The notes beneath the pieces were generated by a model. The model saw nothing but the letters and a program-made list of their open reading frames with translations. It was not told the origin of the DNA and ran no database searches. The position numbers and the translations under genes were made by a program. From Desulfobacter curvatus DSM 3379 (GTDB lineage Bacteria > Desulfobacterota > Desulfobacteria > Desulfobacterales > Desulfobacteraceae), in NCBI RefSeq assembly GCF_000373985.1, contig NZ_KB893083.1, forward strand, positions 1-39,882: 39,882 nucleotides of DNA, written 5' to 3'. Every line of letters begins with the position of its first letter. Within the stretch, counting starts at the first letter, position 1. Shown here in pieces: positions 1 to 9,892 of the stretch.

Positions 1-240
1 GCCCGCAGTGAATATGGTCTTATGGTTCAAATTCTTAGTGGCCTTATCACTTACCTGTTGCTGGCAATCTACTGTCGAAACGAGTTTAATGAGAAGGTCT
101 CTATTAAAAGAGTTCGACAGTTACGAACTGCCATCTTGAACGACCTAATTGGGCACGACGAGGATACGTCTCATAGTTTAAACAGGGACAATATTGTCAA
201 AGATCAAAAAATTACATTTAGCGAACAAGCAAAAACCTAA
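1..240 (+). mobile_element. IS4-family transposase, 3' end only
   Basis: An open frame runs from base 1 to a TAA at 238-240 and reads ARSEYGLMVQILSGLITYLL onward. It looks like the C-terminal tail of IS4-type DDE transposases, where a hydrophobic helix with a YGLMVQILSG-like start precedes the end of the protein. The first ATG in the window (22) is internal, not a real start: the gene begins upstream of the window. The catalytic DDE residues are outside the window. The IS end should lie just after the stop, roughly 245-256, because cas3 coding sequence begins there on the other strand. I could not define the terminal inverted repeat with only one end visible. Family assignment is by eye. Confidence 0.7.
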
Positions 241-247
241 CCGGACA

Positions 248-1759
248 TCACTGATTTTCTTTCAAACGTTCCTTTATTTTTTTAAGTACCCGCTTTCGAT
301 GCTGCGGGTACATATTCGTGGATAAATGAAAAACGCCGGCATCATCCTTACTCAAAAGATCGAATATTGCCCGGGCTTGAGCTTTGGTTGCCGCAATGCA
401 CAACGCCTGGTCCTCATTATTTACAAGACCTGCAATTTCTTCATCTGTTTTTTTTCCGATAAAGGAAACATTGGTGCGCTTTAATTTTGAAAAAATTAGA
501 TTAGGGTCATTAATTATTTCTTTCAGTTTTGGCAAAGCCGCGCACAAACTGCTTGTGTCATCAAAAGCCGGCTGGGTAGCAGTGCAAAGAACAATGGTAC
601 AGCCGTAATGATCGACCAATTCCCGAAGAGCGGCAAGACAGGGCTCAAGATAATCGGTAGGGACAGCCTGGGCTTCGTCCAGTACAATGACACTACGGGC
701 AATATTATGCAATTTACGGCAACGAGATGACTTGTTACTAAAGAAAGACTCGAAAAATTGAACATTGGTGGTAACAATGATCGGGCTGTCCCAATTCTCT
801 GTAGCCAAGCCGCGTCGCCTATTATATGTGGCCTCCTCCGGTTCTTCCGATTCCTTGTAATTGCAATGATGTTCGAGAACCGAGTCTTGCCCAAAAATGT
901 TTTGAAAAACTCCTGCATTTTGTTCAATGATTGAGGTGAAAGGGATCGCATAAATGATCCTGTTCATTCCATGCTCCGCTGCATGATCTAAAGCAAAATT
1001 CATGGAGGACAGCGTTTTTCCGCCACCTGTAGGCACTGTAAGAGAAAAAAATTGGGGCGGTAATTTGGCTTTTTCTTTGCATTGCTCAAGTATGATTTTT
1101 CGAAGTTCGTTTACATAAGTTGGTTGCGCTCCTGCAAGAATGTCATTCATGTAAACGGTCATATTTCGTTGGAGTTCAAGTAAGTCTTTCCTTTCCTGGG
1201 AACAGACCCTTTCTCTGGCAACTTCAGGGGAACAGAATTTTTCTGTATCCAAAAAGTCTGCATCAACAAGGCATGAAAAGATCATTCGAGTGAAAAAAGA
1301 AAGAGAAAAACCACCGGTTTCCCTTGATATTTTAAAAGGGAAAGCCAACTTTCCGTCGAGACAAGGATTTAACACATCAAGATTCTCAGTATCTTGTGGT
1401 TTTTTGTGTTTTAATCGGAAATGCAGCTGGGTTTCCTGTTCCCCTCCATCCGGGATTCCTCCATGGTGTCCGGCGATTGCATAGGATAAAAGCAGACCAA
1501 GATTACCTCCTGTTTCTTTAGCCAGGATAGCGCCAAATGTTGAATGATCCACTCGTTCCGTGCTGCCTTCCAGTCTGCGTTGGAACGCTGAGGTTGCTTT
1601 GCCGGAATCATGTAACAATCCAGCGCACTGCCCCCATTTTTTAGCTTGGAAGCTATCGGCGAAACAACCCGCCATATTGGCAACGTTCATCAAATGAGTT
1701 TCCAACAGTTGCCATTCTTGTTTAGGCTTTTCTTGCAAACTGTGGGCGTAATATTTCAT
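248..1759 (-). pseudogene. cas3: cas3 (HD nuclease-helicase), truncated by the IS
   Basis: Cas3 is the nuclease-helicase of type I CRISPR-Cas, recruited by Cascade to degrade target DNA. The first 503 residues are present. The HD domain shows His22, the His50-Asp51 pair, His72 and His98-His99. Helicase domain 1 shows TVPTGGGKT (241-249, Walker A), DEAQ (361-364) and a TAT motif III (393-395). Reading ends shortly after HLSTNMYPQHRKRV, early in helicase domain 2, so the strand-coupling and arginine-finger motifs (V, VI) are missing. Full Cas3 proteins are typically 700-900 residues. A GTG at 1771 is also in frame, but ATG at 1759 is preferred because GGAG precedes it by 7-8 nt and MKYYAHS is a typical Cas3 N-terminus. 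The resemblance is closest to type I-C Cas3, which I cannot prove. No other cas gene or repeat array is in view. Confidence 0.88.
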
Positions 1760-1811
1760 TCTCGTCTCCACGGAGTCCCTTTTTGAGATAAAGGGTTCTA
1801 ATTCAACTGGA

Positions 1812-2945
1812 TTAAATTATCACAAGTTTCAGCTCCTCGGCCATGGCATAAATCCGTTCTATTTCTTGTCCGGCTGTGTCATCGCTGCCTGCTGTCAGCA
1901 AAAGATCGAAAAAACGTCCATTGGCATTCAGTATCCGGCGGGAAGCATCGGGTTCGCCAAAGCCGGTGTGTTTGTAGTGGGTTTTTATTTTCTGTATGTA
2001 GGTGTTGGTTGATTCTTCGGTGATCAGGCTCAGCTCCTTGAGCCGGTAGACAAAGGCTTCTGTGGAGATGCCGAACCTGTGCTTGATGCGCAGAATAAGA
2101 TCCCAGGTCCAGGTGTCAGGCCGGATACCAAGCTGGCCCACGGTGGTTCGTACTGCACTTTCCGGCATGAGAAAGGTGGCGGCAAAATGTTTGGCCGCTC
2201 GTCTTGGATTGATGGGCCGGGGCCCGGATGCTAAGCCTGTATCCGGAAAAAGCGTGTCTTTTCGAATTTTCATTTGATTGAAGATCAGGATGTTGCCCAA
2301 TTCCGTGGCAAGACAGAACAGTTGCTTTTCCGGATTTTTTCGGGAGTTGATGAAAAAAAAGGCGTTCTGGTGAACGGGTTCGAAAAAAGAGAGTCCGTCC
2401 AAATTTTCTGAAGGTTTCATGAAGGGAAACAAAAGAACCCGTAAACCGAAATTTTCAAAGAGTTCAAGATAATCAAATACCACGGCGTCGCCCGTGCCCA
2501 TGGTGGTTCTGACCTGGCCTGCAAGCTGTTCCATACCGGCGTAGTCCGGTTCAAAGGGAATAGACAAAGGCAGCAGGGCGTGTTTCTGAACCCCGAGGAT
2601 GTCTTCAAGGGTATGAAAGGCGGACATCAGTTCCCTGCATGCTAATAACAACGGTTTTTGGGGAACTGATGCATCGGGTTCAATGGTTACATGGGCGGTG
2701 TCTGTTTTAGTGGCTGCGGCCCTGGCTTGGGATGGGTCCGGGGCAAACAGGGCGTCGGTGGGGATATCCAGTGCCTGGGCCAGATTATAGATAACCGTGG
2801 CCGACGGCAGGTTGCCGCCCCGCTCGATGCGTCCCAGCGGTCCTTCCTGAATTCCGATCTTTGACGCCAGTTGTGCCAGGGTCCAGTTGCGTGACTGTCG
2901 GAAAGAACGGATATTATCTCCGATAAATTTTAAGTCCTTATGCAT
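1812..2945 (-). CDS. XRE regulator fused to a degenerate ImmA/IrrE-like domain
   Basis: Residues about 8-62 form an XRE/Cro helix-turn-helix (NWTLAQLASKIGIQEGPLGR, then GGNLPSATVIYNLAQAL). Residues about 100-280 match the ImmA/IrrE (DUF955) metallopeptidase fold, which cleaves repressors in active members. The usual HEXXH zinc motif is replaced by ATELGN, so both histidines are gone (Thr and Asn). The third ligand, the Glu four residues before FA in the E-A-N-x-F-A motif, is Ala in RRAAKHFAATFLMP. It is therefore probably a non-catalytic sensor or regulator. It ends 52 nt upstream of the cas3 start in the same direction, so it may control cas expression or be co-transcribed; this is inference. 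The start has no clear ribosome binding site. Confidence 0.82.
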   Translation of the reverse strand: MHKDLKFIGDNIRSFRQSRNWTLAQLASKIGIQEGPLGRIERGGNLPSATVIYNLAQALDIPTDALFAPDPSQARAAATKTDTAHVTIEPDASVPQKPLLLACRELMSAFHTLEDILGVQKHALLPLSIPFEPDYAGMEQLAGQVRTTMGTGDAVVFDYLELFENFGLRVLLFPFMKPSENLDGLSFFEPVHQNAFFFINSRKNPEKQLFCLATELGNILIFNQMKIRKDTLFPDTGLASGPRPINPRRAAKHFAATFLMPESAVRTTVGQLGIRPDTWTWDLILRIKHRFGISTEAFVYRLKELSLITEESTNTYIQKIKTHYKHTGFGEPDASRRILNANGRFFDLLLTAGSDDTAGQEIERIYAMAEELKLVII

Positions 2946-3314
2946 AAAGTTACAAGAACCATATCATTATTTTTATGTCAATAATAAAATGAAATTTAAG
3001 ATAAAAGTAACATTTTCATTCGCTGTTGTGCATTCAAAAAACGCATTGCGCATCAGATTATAGTACGTTAAAATGTAGGAGAAGTAATACGGAATTATAG
3101 AATGGTATCTCGGCGTGAAGAAAAACGAATATCTATTCCAACCGTTCGTCACAGCAAGCAATTTTTGCCAATTGAAGACATATTGGCATAACACAATCCT
3201 GAAAGAATCCACTCAATGGTCGGATCATCATAAAGCTGTTGCCGCTTGGTAACTATCTATATCGTCTGCCTTGACATGATCTGGTGCATGGCCTAAAAAT
3301 TAAAAAGATGTTAA
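2946..3314. other. 369-bp divergent intergenic region
   Basis: This AT-rich stretch separates the minus-strand XRE gene from plus-strand tamB. A TTGACA on the minus strand (2981-2976) could be a -35 box for the XRE gene, but no good -10 box follows. A short plus-strand frame begins with ATG at about 3101 and stops after 29 codons with an IEDILA end. Its frame is open a little further upstream, so it could be the remnant of a lost gene, but I do not recognise it. A 79-codon minus-strand frame here has no ribosome binding site or recognisable composition and is not called. Confidence 0.5.
3271..3299 (+). promoter_or_regulatory. putative sigma-70 promoter of tamB
   Basis: TTGACA at 3271-3276 and TAAAAA at 3294-3299 are separated by 17 nt. 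The -35 is perfect and the -10 matches 4 of 6. The predicted transcript would begin near 3306, only about 9 nt before the tamB ATG at 3315, so either the leader is very short or translation starts further in, for example at Met9 (3339). Confidence 0.4.
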
Positions 3315-6300
3315 ATGAACCCTAACTTGCATAAGCATATGGCAGCCCCCACAGATTCTCAAGCCCCTTCCAAACCCCTCCGTAGTTCCGGAAAATTCTT
3401 CCAAAGACGCTGGTTCCAGGTTATTTTTTTGACATGTTTACTGGGAGGGTGCCTTGTGACCGGACTGGTTGTCTCCGGTCTTTTTTTTATTGAGAGCAAG
3501 CCTGCCCAAGATTTTATTCAAAAGCTGGTCAACAAGACGATTCCCGGTTCCCTGTCATGGGAACAGTTCCGCCTGGACCTTAGAGCGGGAAAAATTCAGA
3601 TCTCCGGTGTTCACCTTAAGGGGGAGGGCGGCAAAGAACTGGCAGGTATCTCTTTGGTGGCGGCCAAGGTTGACTGGTCCGGGTTGACCCGGCACAAAAT
3701 TGAATTGGCCCAAATTCTGATCGACAAGCCTGTATTTGATATCGGCATCTCGGATCAGGGCGATATTGACATTTTGTCGGCCCTGGTATCCGACACCGGG
3801 ACACCGGCAGAGACCAACGCGTCCGGGCATGATAGGTCCCCGGGGTTTGATTTTTGGGTCCGTGAATTCAAGGTGAATCAGGCACATCTAAAAGTTACGG
3901 CCCCACAATTTAATACGGATCTTTCAAATTTGTCCGTTGAAGTGACCGGGTTTAAGCTGGCAGACCTTTCTGCTTCGATTAAAGTGGCCCTGGCCGGTGG
4001 CCATCTGGGATTTGGGAAGCAGGATCTTACCCTTGAATCCTTTGGTGTCCATGCCCGTATTGATAAGGACAAAATTTCAAATATAAATATCCATGCCGGG
4101 ATGCCGGGAATGGAATTTAATGCCCGGGGATCTGTTGCAGAACTTTTTGGAACAGTGACGCCGGATATCACGGCCACCCTTGATGTGGAAGCACCGTTGG
4201 CCACAAAGGCCTTTGATCTGCCGGATGAGCTGGTCCAGGGACGCGGCCGGGTAAATCTAACCCTTAAAGGCGGTATCGACAATCCCCGGGGGCGGATTCA
4301 GTGTGAGTTTGGCCGGGGCAGTATAAACAATACATCCATATCCGGTATAAATATTTACGCCGGGCTTGAGGACAGGCACCTCACCCTCAAAGACTGCCGG
4401 ATAGAACTGCCGGCCGGGACCATACCTTTCGGCGGTAACGTGGATCTGTCAAAACTCTTTCCAAAGGGATTTGCCGGCTCCATGGCCGGTTTGGATACCC
4501 TGGCCTATGCCTTTTTTCTTAATCCGGACAGTCTGGCTCTGGAGGCCCTTGAATTGGGGGAAAGTACCCCGGAGGGGAAAGTTGCCGCCCAGGTCCGGGT
4601 CCGGGGGCAGGGTGTGATACCCGGCCAGATGTCTGCCCATGCCGACCTGGATGTTACGGCCCATGATCTGATTTTGCCCCGGATGTCCGAATCCGCACAA
4701 GTGCAGTTTAAGGCCGGTGCTGAACTGGAAAAAGACTATCTGACATTGACCGGCCTGACCTTGGACGGACCCGGCATGAGCGGTTCAGGTGCTTTTCGGC
4801 TGGATATGCCGGGGTTTGATCCCAAAACCATGACAATGACGGGAAATCTGGATCTGGATGTGGCAGACATGTCCGTCCCCTTAAGCCTGGTGGGCCAAAA
4901 GGGCTCGGGCAGTGCCAATATCCATGCCATGGTCAACGGGGCTTTGCCGACACCGGATCTGACCCTGGATATCAATGCCAAAAATTTGTCTTCCAAGGGG
5001 GTTCAGGCCGATGAATTGCTTTGTAAGGCTCGAATTGACCAGGGGGTGCTTCGGATTCAGGATTTAATACTTAAACGTAACCAGGGGGCGTTCAAAGCCG
5101 AAGGTACCGTGGCACTGGGCGGGACGGGGCCGGATCATGCCCTGGATCTAACCGTGGATTTTAATCAGCTTCAACTGGACGAACTGGCCCCGAATCTGGG
5201 TGCCAGGGGCACTTTTTTCGGTAGATTAACCGGGACCGGGTCTCTGGAAAGGCCGGATATTCAGGTCTCATTTTCAGGAGAGAATCCGGGTTTTGAAACA
5301 TATGCCCTGGACAGCATCCAGGCAAAGCTTAGGCTTATTAACAATATTCTGACCGTTAAACAGGCGCGTATCCGAAAAGATAATGCGCACCTGGACATTA
5401 CCGGGCAAGTTAATGTGGGGAACAAGACCCTTGATGTCCGGGCCGTCATCCCTGAAACTGACCTTAAAAGTTTTGACCCGGCTGCCGGTGCCGCCCTTGC
5501 CTCGGGCAGGCTGGGCCTGGATATCTCTGCTAAGGGCAGCCTGCTTGCCCCGGATATTTCAGGGCGTATTAAAGCGTTGGATCTGCGCCTTCCCAATGCC
5601 CCGGACATGGTAGCGGATGCCATTGCCGTCGTAGCGGTGCACGGGCCTTTGGATAACCCTGAAGCGTTGCAGGCATCTGTGAATATCTCCCGCCTGGCAT
5701 TGGCCAAGCAGGAACAGATGTTGATCCGCATGGAAAATGTCACCGCCCTGCTCAAAGGTGGCCGGTTCAAGCTTGATTCTGTGCCGGTTCAAATCATGGA
5801 CAAGGGTTGGCTGACCCTGTCAGCCAACGGCGATATTAAAGGTGACCTGTCTGCTGAGGCCGCCGGCAGCCTGCCGGTGTCTATATTTGTTCCCCTGGTA
5901 GACGGGATCAATTCTGCAGAAGGGGATATTCATGTTTCGCTGCATGCCAAGGGCAAATCCACCTCTCCTGATATCAGCGGCAGTGTTGATTTTTCAAACA
6001 TGACCCTGGACCTCCAGGCCTTAGAAGAGCCTTTGCAGAAAATTAAGGGCCGCATTGTACTGACCCCTGAGGCGGTTGATATCCAGGATGTCACAGCCAA
6101 TCTTGGTGATGGTGAAATAACGCTGACCGGAAAGGCCGAACTGAAAAACGGCATGCCGGATACGTTTAAGCTGAACCTTGACGCCGGCCGGGTCCCTGTG
6201 AATGTCCCTGATACTTTGGAAATGACGTTGAACAGTCAATTGACCTGGGCAGGTTCTATGGATAAATCAGCGATCACAGGCCGGATAGATATCTTTGAAG

Positions 6301-7124
6301 GTACCTATTATAAAGATGTGGATTTTAGTCTGGTGAGTATTGCCGCCCAGACAACCAAAAAATCCCGCCCCAAAGTACGGGAGCCCGGGCCCGATTTTTT
6401 AAAAACCATTGGGCTCAATATTTATGTTACCCGCAGAAAAGCCTTTGCCGTGGACAACAACCTGGCGGCCATGACCATCAGTCCTGATATCAGTGTCAGG
6501 GGCACGGCGTATGCGCCCTCTCTCGATGGCCGGGCAGTGGTGGATGAGGGAACTATTCATTTCCAGAAAGCGGAATTTGAAATCACCGAAGGGTCCATTG
6601 ATTTTATTAACCCGTATAAAATCGAACCCGAGATTAAACTGACCGGTGAAACCACGATCTCATCTTATACCATTACCTTGTCCGTGACCGGCACGCCGGA
6701 TGACCTGGTGCTGAAATTCTCTTCAGACCTTGATGCTACGGATGCAGATATTCTTTCCCTGATTGCATTTGGCAAAACCACGGATGAAATGGGTGCGGAC
6801 AGTGGCGGCGGTTCAATGTCGGCAGCAGCCATTGCTAAGATGATGTTGGATTCTTTAAGTGGAAAAATTAAGGATGCCACTGGGTTAAGCGAGGTCAGCT
6901 TCAGTATGGATCGCCAGGGCGATGAAACCAGTGTACATGTCGGTTTAGGTACAGATCTTTCCCGCCAGCTCAGTGTTGCCTATGGCATAGATGTCAGTAG
7001 CGGAGAGACCGTGCATACGGTGACTACCTATTACAAGCTTCTGGAACACCTGCTGCTGAGCAGTTCTCAGGACACAAGCGGCAAGTTGGGTGGTGAACTT
7101 AAATTCAGGTTGGAATTTAGATAG
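3315..7124 (+). CDS. tamB: TamB-like translocation and assembly module protein
   Basis: This 1269-residue protein belongs to the TamB/DUF490 family, AsmA-like beta-taco proteins that span the periplasm and help move outer-membrane proteins or phospholipids to the outer membrane. A single membrane anchor lies at about residues 34-57 (VIFLTCLLGGCLVTGL and on). A long run of repetitive beta-strand sequence rich in D-I-x-G and L-D-L patterns follows (AHLDITGQVNVGNKTLDVRA style). The C-terminal DUF490 region, from about 970, carries ITGRIDIFEGTYYKDVDF and ends in a Phe-Arg after a beta-strand (KLGGELKFRLEFR). The length is typical (E. coli TamB is about 1259). The next gene, an Omp85 protein, starts 2 nt after the stop, so translation is probably coupled and the two act together as in the TAM complex. 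The start lacks a strong ribosome binding site. Confidence 0.9.
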   Translation: MNPNLHKHMAAPTDSQAPSKPLRSSGKFFQRRWFQVIFLTCLLGGCLVTGLVVSGLFFIESKPAQDFIQKLVNKTIPGSLSWEQFRLDLRAGKIQISGVHLKGEGGKELAGISLVAAKVDWSGLTRHKIELAQILIDKPVFDIGISDQGDIDILSALVSDTGTPAETNASGHDRSPGFDFWVREFKVNQAHLKVTAPQFNTDLSNLSVEVTGFKLADLSASIKVALAGGHLGFGKQDLTLESFGVHARIDKDKISNINIHAGMPGMEFNARGSVAELFGTVTPDITATLDVEAPLATKAFDLPDELVQGRGRVNLTLKGGIDNPRGRIQCEFGRGSINNTSISGINIYAGLEDRHLTLKDCRIELPAGTIPFGGNVDLSKLFPKGFAGSMAGLDTLAYAFFLNPDSLALEALELGESTPEGKVAAQVRVRGQGVIPGQMSAHADLDVTAHDLILPRMSESAQVQFKAGAELEKDYLTLTGLTLDGPGMSGSGAFRLDMPGFDPKTMTMTGNLDLDVADMSVPLSLVGQKGSGSANIHAMVNGALPTPDLTLDINAKNLSSKGVQADELLCKARIDQGVLRIQDLILKRNQGAFKAEGTVALGGTGPDHALDLTVDFNQLQLDELAPNLGARGTFFGRLTGTGSLERPDIQVSFSGENPGFETYALDSIQAKLRLINNILTVKQARIRKDNAHLDITGQVNVGNKTLDVRAVIPETDLKSFDPAAGAALASGRLGLDISAKGSLLAPDISGRIKALDLRLPNAPDMVADAIAVVAVHGPLDNPEALQASVNISRLALAKQEQMLIRMENVTALLKGGRFKLDSVPVQIMDKGWLTLSANGDIKGDLSAEAAGSLPVSIFVPLVDGINSAEGDIHVSLHAKGKSTSPDISGSVDFSNMTLDLQALEEPLQKIKGRIVLTPEAVDIQDVTANLGDGEITLTGKAELKNGMPDTFKLNLDAGRVPVNVPDTLEMTLNSQLTWAGSMDKSAITGRIDIFEGTYYKDVDFSLVSIAAQTTKKSRPKVREPGPDFLKTIGLNIYVTRRKAFAVDNNLAAMTISPDISVRGTAYAPSLDGRAVVDEGTIHFQKAEFEITEGSIDFINPYKIEPEIKLTGETTISSYTITLSVTGTPDDLVLKFSSDLDATDADILSLIAFGKTTDEMGADSGGGSMSAAAIAKMMLDSLSGKIKDATGLSEVSFSMDRQGDETSVHVGLGTDLSRQLSVAYGIDVSSGETVHTVTTYYKLLEHLLLSSSQDTSGKLGGELKFRLEFR

Positions 7125-7126
7125 AA

Positions 7127-9889
7127 ATGCGCTTTTTTGTTTTTTGGGTTTTTGCGGTCTGTGTTCATCTGGGGGTGGCTGTACCTGTATTTGCGGCAGA
7201 TGCCGGCAAGGTGGCGGATATCAAAATCATTGTTCATTGTCCTTCTGAAAAACAGGCGCGCTGGCAGTCCGTTGCCTCAAGTTTTATCCCCGTAAACGTT
7301 GGCGATGATTATTCTGTCGAGGCTATGAATACTGCCATAAAGGCATTAACAGAGGCACAGCTTTTTGAATTCATCCATGTCCCGGACCCGGAAAGAACAG
7401 AACAAGGTATGATACTGGTCTTTGAATTGACCCCTTTTCCCCGGATACGGGATATTCATATTAAAAATGCGTTTCCCTTGTTTGAGCAGGAAGTGTTGAA
7501 TGAAATGACCATCAAGGCCGGGGGTGTTTATCAGGCCAAGGAAATGGCAGACCAGGCCCTGCGGGTGGAAACACTTTTCAAGCGCCAGGGGTTTTATGCG
7601 CCGAAGGTTGATGTTTCTGCCGTGGAACATGGCTATCGTTACGTTGTTAGTGTGGATATCGACAAAGGTCCTTTTTACAAGATCCGCCGGGTTGAGTTTA
7701 AAGGCAATGAAAATATCGGCCAGGCCCGTCTTAAATTCATAACCGGGACCTGGCGAGCATCCCTTTTACCGTGGCACGGGAACCGGTTTACAGAAAAAAA
7801 AATGAAGGATGATATCAAAAAAGTCATGCAGTTTTACCGGCAGAAAGGCTATGCAGATGTTCAGGTGACGGCAGAGACGTTGCCGGTTAAGGGCCGCGAT
7901 GCCGTGGATGTTATTTTTAGCATTGATGAAGGCCCGCTGTACGAAATTGATATTCAAGGTAACGAGGCTTTTTACAAGTGGTCTTTAAAAAAAGAACTTT
8001 CGCTCAAAGAGAATGGGAACAAAAACGATTTTGCCCTGAAAAAAAGCCTGCGAAATATCAGGGAACGGTATGAAGCGAAGGGCTTTCGAGATGCAAAAGT
8101 TAAAGACGAGGAAAAAGATGATTCACAACTACCGGGTGTGCGGCAGGTCAATATCGTTATAGACGAAGGGCTCAAGTACAGGGTATCTGAGCTTAAAATA
8201 AGTGGCGCAGACACCTTGCCTTTAAAGGAACTTAAAAAAAATATTTTGACCCGGAAAGGAGGGGCTTTCAGCCAAAAGGAACTGAAAGATGACCTCAAAG
8301 CGGTTAAGGCATTATATTTTACCAAAGGGTTTACAAAAGCCAGGGTAAATAAAAAAATCAAGATCAGTGATGCGCCGGATAAAAAGGAAAAACAGGTTGC
8401 CGTTGAGATCGTCATAAAGGAAGGTCCCAGGACGAAGGTTGAACAGATTGATATCCAGGGGCTTTCGGTCATTTCTTTGAATGAGGCTCGTGATGTCATG
8501 ACCATGAATGAGGGGCTTTGGTATGACAGTGCCCTGCTTGATGATGATATCTCAGCACTGCAGCAGGCGGTATCAGAAAAAGGCTACCCCCATGTCCAGG
8601 TGAAACCGGACTCTAAATTTTCCAAGGACAGAACCCGGATACGGATCACCTATCATGTGGACCAGGGACCCAAGGTGGTGGTGGGCAGGATTTTTTATGC
8701 CGGGGTCCTGCGGATGAAACCGGAAGAGCTTGAGGATGAGATGGAGATTGCGCCGGGAGAGCCGTTTTCCATGCTTAAAATTGTGGAATCCCGCAGGAAC
8801 ATTCAAGATTTGAATGCCGTGGATACGGTCAGGATTAGAGTTGCAGGCCTTAAAAAACGGCAGCCCGAGACAGACCTGATTGTGGAGATATCCGAGAAAA
8901 AACCCTATTATGTGGAGTTTGCCGGTGGTTATGATACTTCCCGGCATGTGTACGTGGAAACCGGTATCGGGGATAATGATTTTTTAGGCCATAACCTGAA
9001 TGCCCAGGCCGGTATTGAGTGGAGCCAGGTGGGTTACGGTATGGATCTTTCCCTGACCGAGCCAAGGTTTCTTTCCACCCGCGTTATTTCCACAAGCAAG
9101 GCTTATACAAAAGAAATCGAGGCATTCAACAAAGACTACGGCATCAGATCCCATGGCCTTTCCCAGACTTTTTTGCGCACTTTTCACAATGAGAAGATTA
9201 GTCTTTCTTTAGGTGGGGGCTATGAATACCGGGACCAGTACCTTAGGGTGGATCGTGAACTTAGTGAAAGTGAAAGGGACGATTATGGGGTGCGCCATAT
9301 CGGCCAGGCCAATACAGGGATTACCTGGCGTACCACCGATTCCCTTGTCCATCCCCGTAACGGATTGTTTGCATCCACAACCTTTGATGTGTTAAAGGGC
9401 GTAAGCTCCAGTCAGGATGACTTTTACAAATACGGCCTGGAGCTGCGCTATTATTGGCCGGTCACCGATGACCTGGTTATCGCCACGCGCGGCCGCTACG
9501 GGTATATGGGGACTTACGGGAGTAATTCCCATATTTCCAATGACCAACTCTATTTTCTGGGCGGCGCATCAACCGTCAGAGGGTTTGATGAGAACATGCT
9601 TAAGCATGACGGCGACAGTGCTGTGGGGGGGCGATCCATGATTCTGGGCTCTGTGGAAGCCCGATATGGTCTGGGTGAAAATTATGAGTTTGCCCTGTTT
9701 TTTGACACCGGAACCCTAACCGAAATCCAGGAACCTGACATCTCGGAATCATTCAGAAGTAGTGTGGGTATCGGTCTGCGGCGTCAGACACCGGTGGGGC
9801 CTATCAGTCTTTTGTATGGCTGGAAATTAGATCCCCAAGATAATGAAAGCAAGGGATGTTTTTATTTCTCCATGGGCTATACCTTTTAA
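7127..9889 (+). CDS. Omp85-family outer-membrane protein (TamA/BamA type) with seven POTRA domains
   Basis: A signal peptide (FVFWVFAVCVHLGVAVPVFA, cut near ADAGK) leads into about 560 residues of POTRA repeats. I count seven beta-alpha-alpha-beta-beta units, with boundaries recognisable by phrases such as YKIRRVEFKGNENI, YEIDIQGNEAFY, YRVSELKISGADTL, TKVEQIDIQGLSVI and VVVGRIFYAGVLRM. The C-terminal third is the 16-stranded barrel. It contains the conserved loop-6 motif VRGF (in GGASTVRGFDENML) and ends in the aromatic beta-signal YFSMGYTF. TamA has three POTRAs and BamA usually five, so this one is extended. Direct coupling to tamB (2-nt gap) favours a TamA-like role, but a BamA role cannot be excluded because no skp, lpx or other bam neighbours are present. 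Confidence 0.9.
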   Translation: MRFFVFWVFAVCVHLGVAVPVFAADAGKVADIKIIVHCPSEKQARWQSVASSFIPVNVGDDYSVEAMNTAIKALTEAQLFEFIHVPDPERTEQGMILVFELTPFPRIRDIHIKNAFPLFEQEVLNEMTIKAGGVYQAKEMADQALRVETLFKRQGFYAPKVDVSAVEHGYRYVVSVDIDKGPFYKIRRVEFKGNENIGQARLKFITGTWRASLLPWHGNRFTEKKMKDDIKKVMQFYRQKGYADVQVTAETLPVKGRDAVDVIFSIDEGPLYEIDIQGNEAFYKWSLKKELSLKENGNKNDFALKKSLRNIRERYEAKGFRDAKVKDEEKDDSQLPGVRQVNIVIDEGLKYRVSELKISGADTLPLKELKKNILTRKGGAFSQKELKDDLKAVKALYFTKGFTKARVNKKIKISDAPDKKEKQVAVEIVIKEGPRTKVEQIDIQGLSVISLNEARDVMTMNEGLWYDSALLDDDISALQQAVSEKGYPHVQVKPDSKFSKDRTRIRITYHVDQGPKVVVGRIFYAGVLRMKPEELEDEMEIAPGEPFSMLKIVESRRNIQDLNAVDTVRIRVAGLKKRQPETDLIVEISEKKPYYVEFAGGYDTSRHVYVETGIGDNDFLGHNLNAQAGIEWSQVGYGMDLSLTEPRFLSTRVISTSKAYTKEIEAFNKDYGIRSHGLSQTFLRTFHNEKISLSLGGGYEYRDQYLRVDRELSESERDDYGVRHIGQANTGITWRTTDSLVHPRNGLFASTTFDVLKGVSSSQDDFYKYGLELRYYWPVTDDLVIATRGRYGYMGTYGSNSHISNDQLYFLGGASTVRGFDENMLKHDGDSAVGGRSMILGSVEARYGLGENYEFALFFDTGTLTEIQEPDISESFRSSVGIGLRRQTPVGPISLLYGWKLDPQDNESKGCFYFSMGYTF

Positions 9890-9892
9890 TTG

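Noticed and set aside
523..951. A 142-codon minus-strand frame inside cas3
   Set aside because: It is a shadow of cas3 in another frame; its composition shows no domain and the cas3 frame carries all motifs.
1772..1811. CCCTTT/AAAGGG hairpin between the XRE gene and cas3 as a terminator
   Set aside because: The stem is only 6 bp and is not followed by a U-run on the coding strand, so there is no good case for termination.
2973..3212. A 79-codon minus-strand frame upstream of the XRE gene
   Set aside because: No ribosome binding site, an unlikely aromatic-rich sequence and overlap with probable promoter sequences; no recognisable family.
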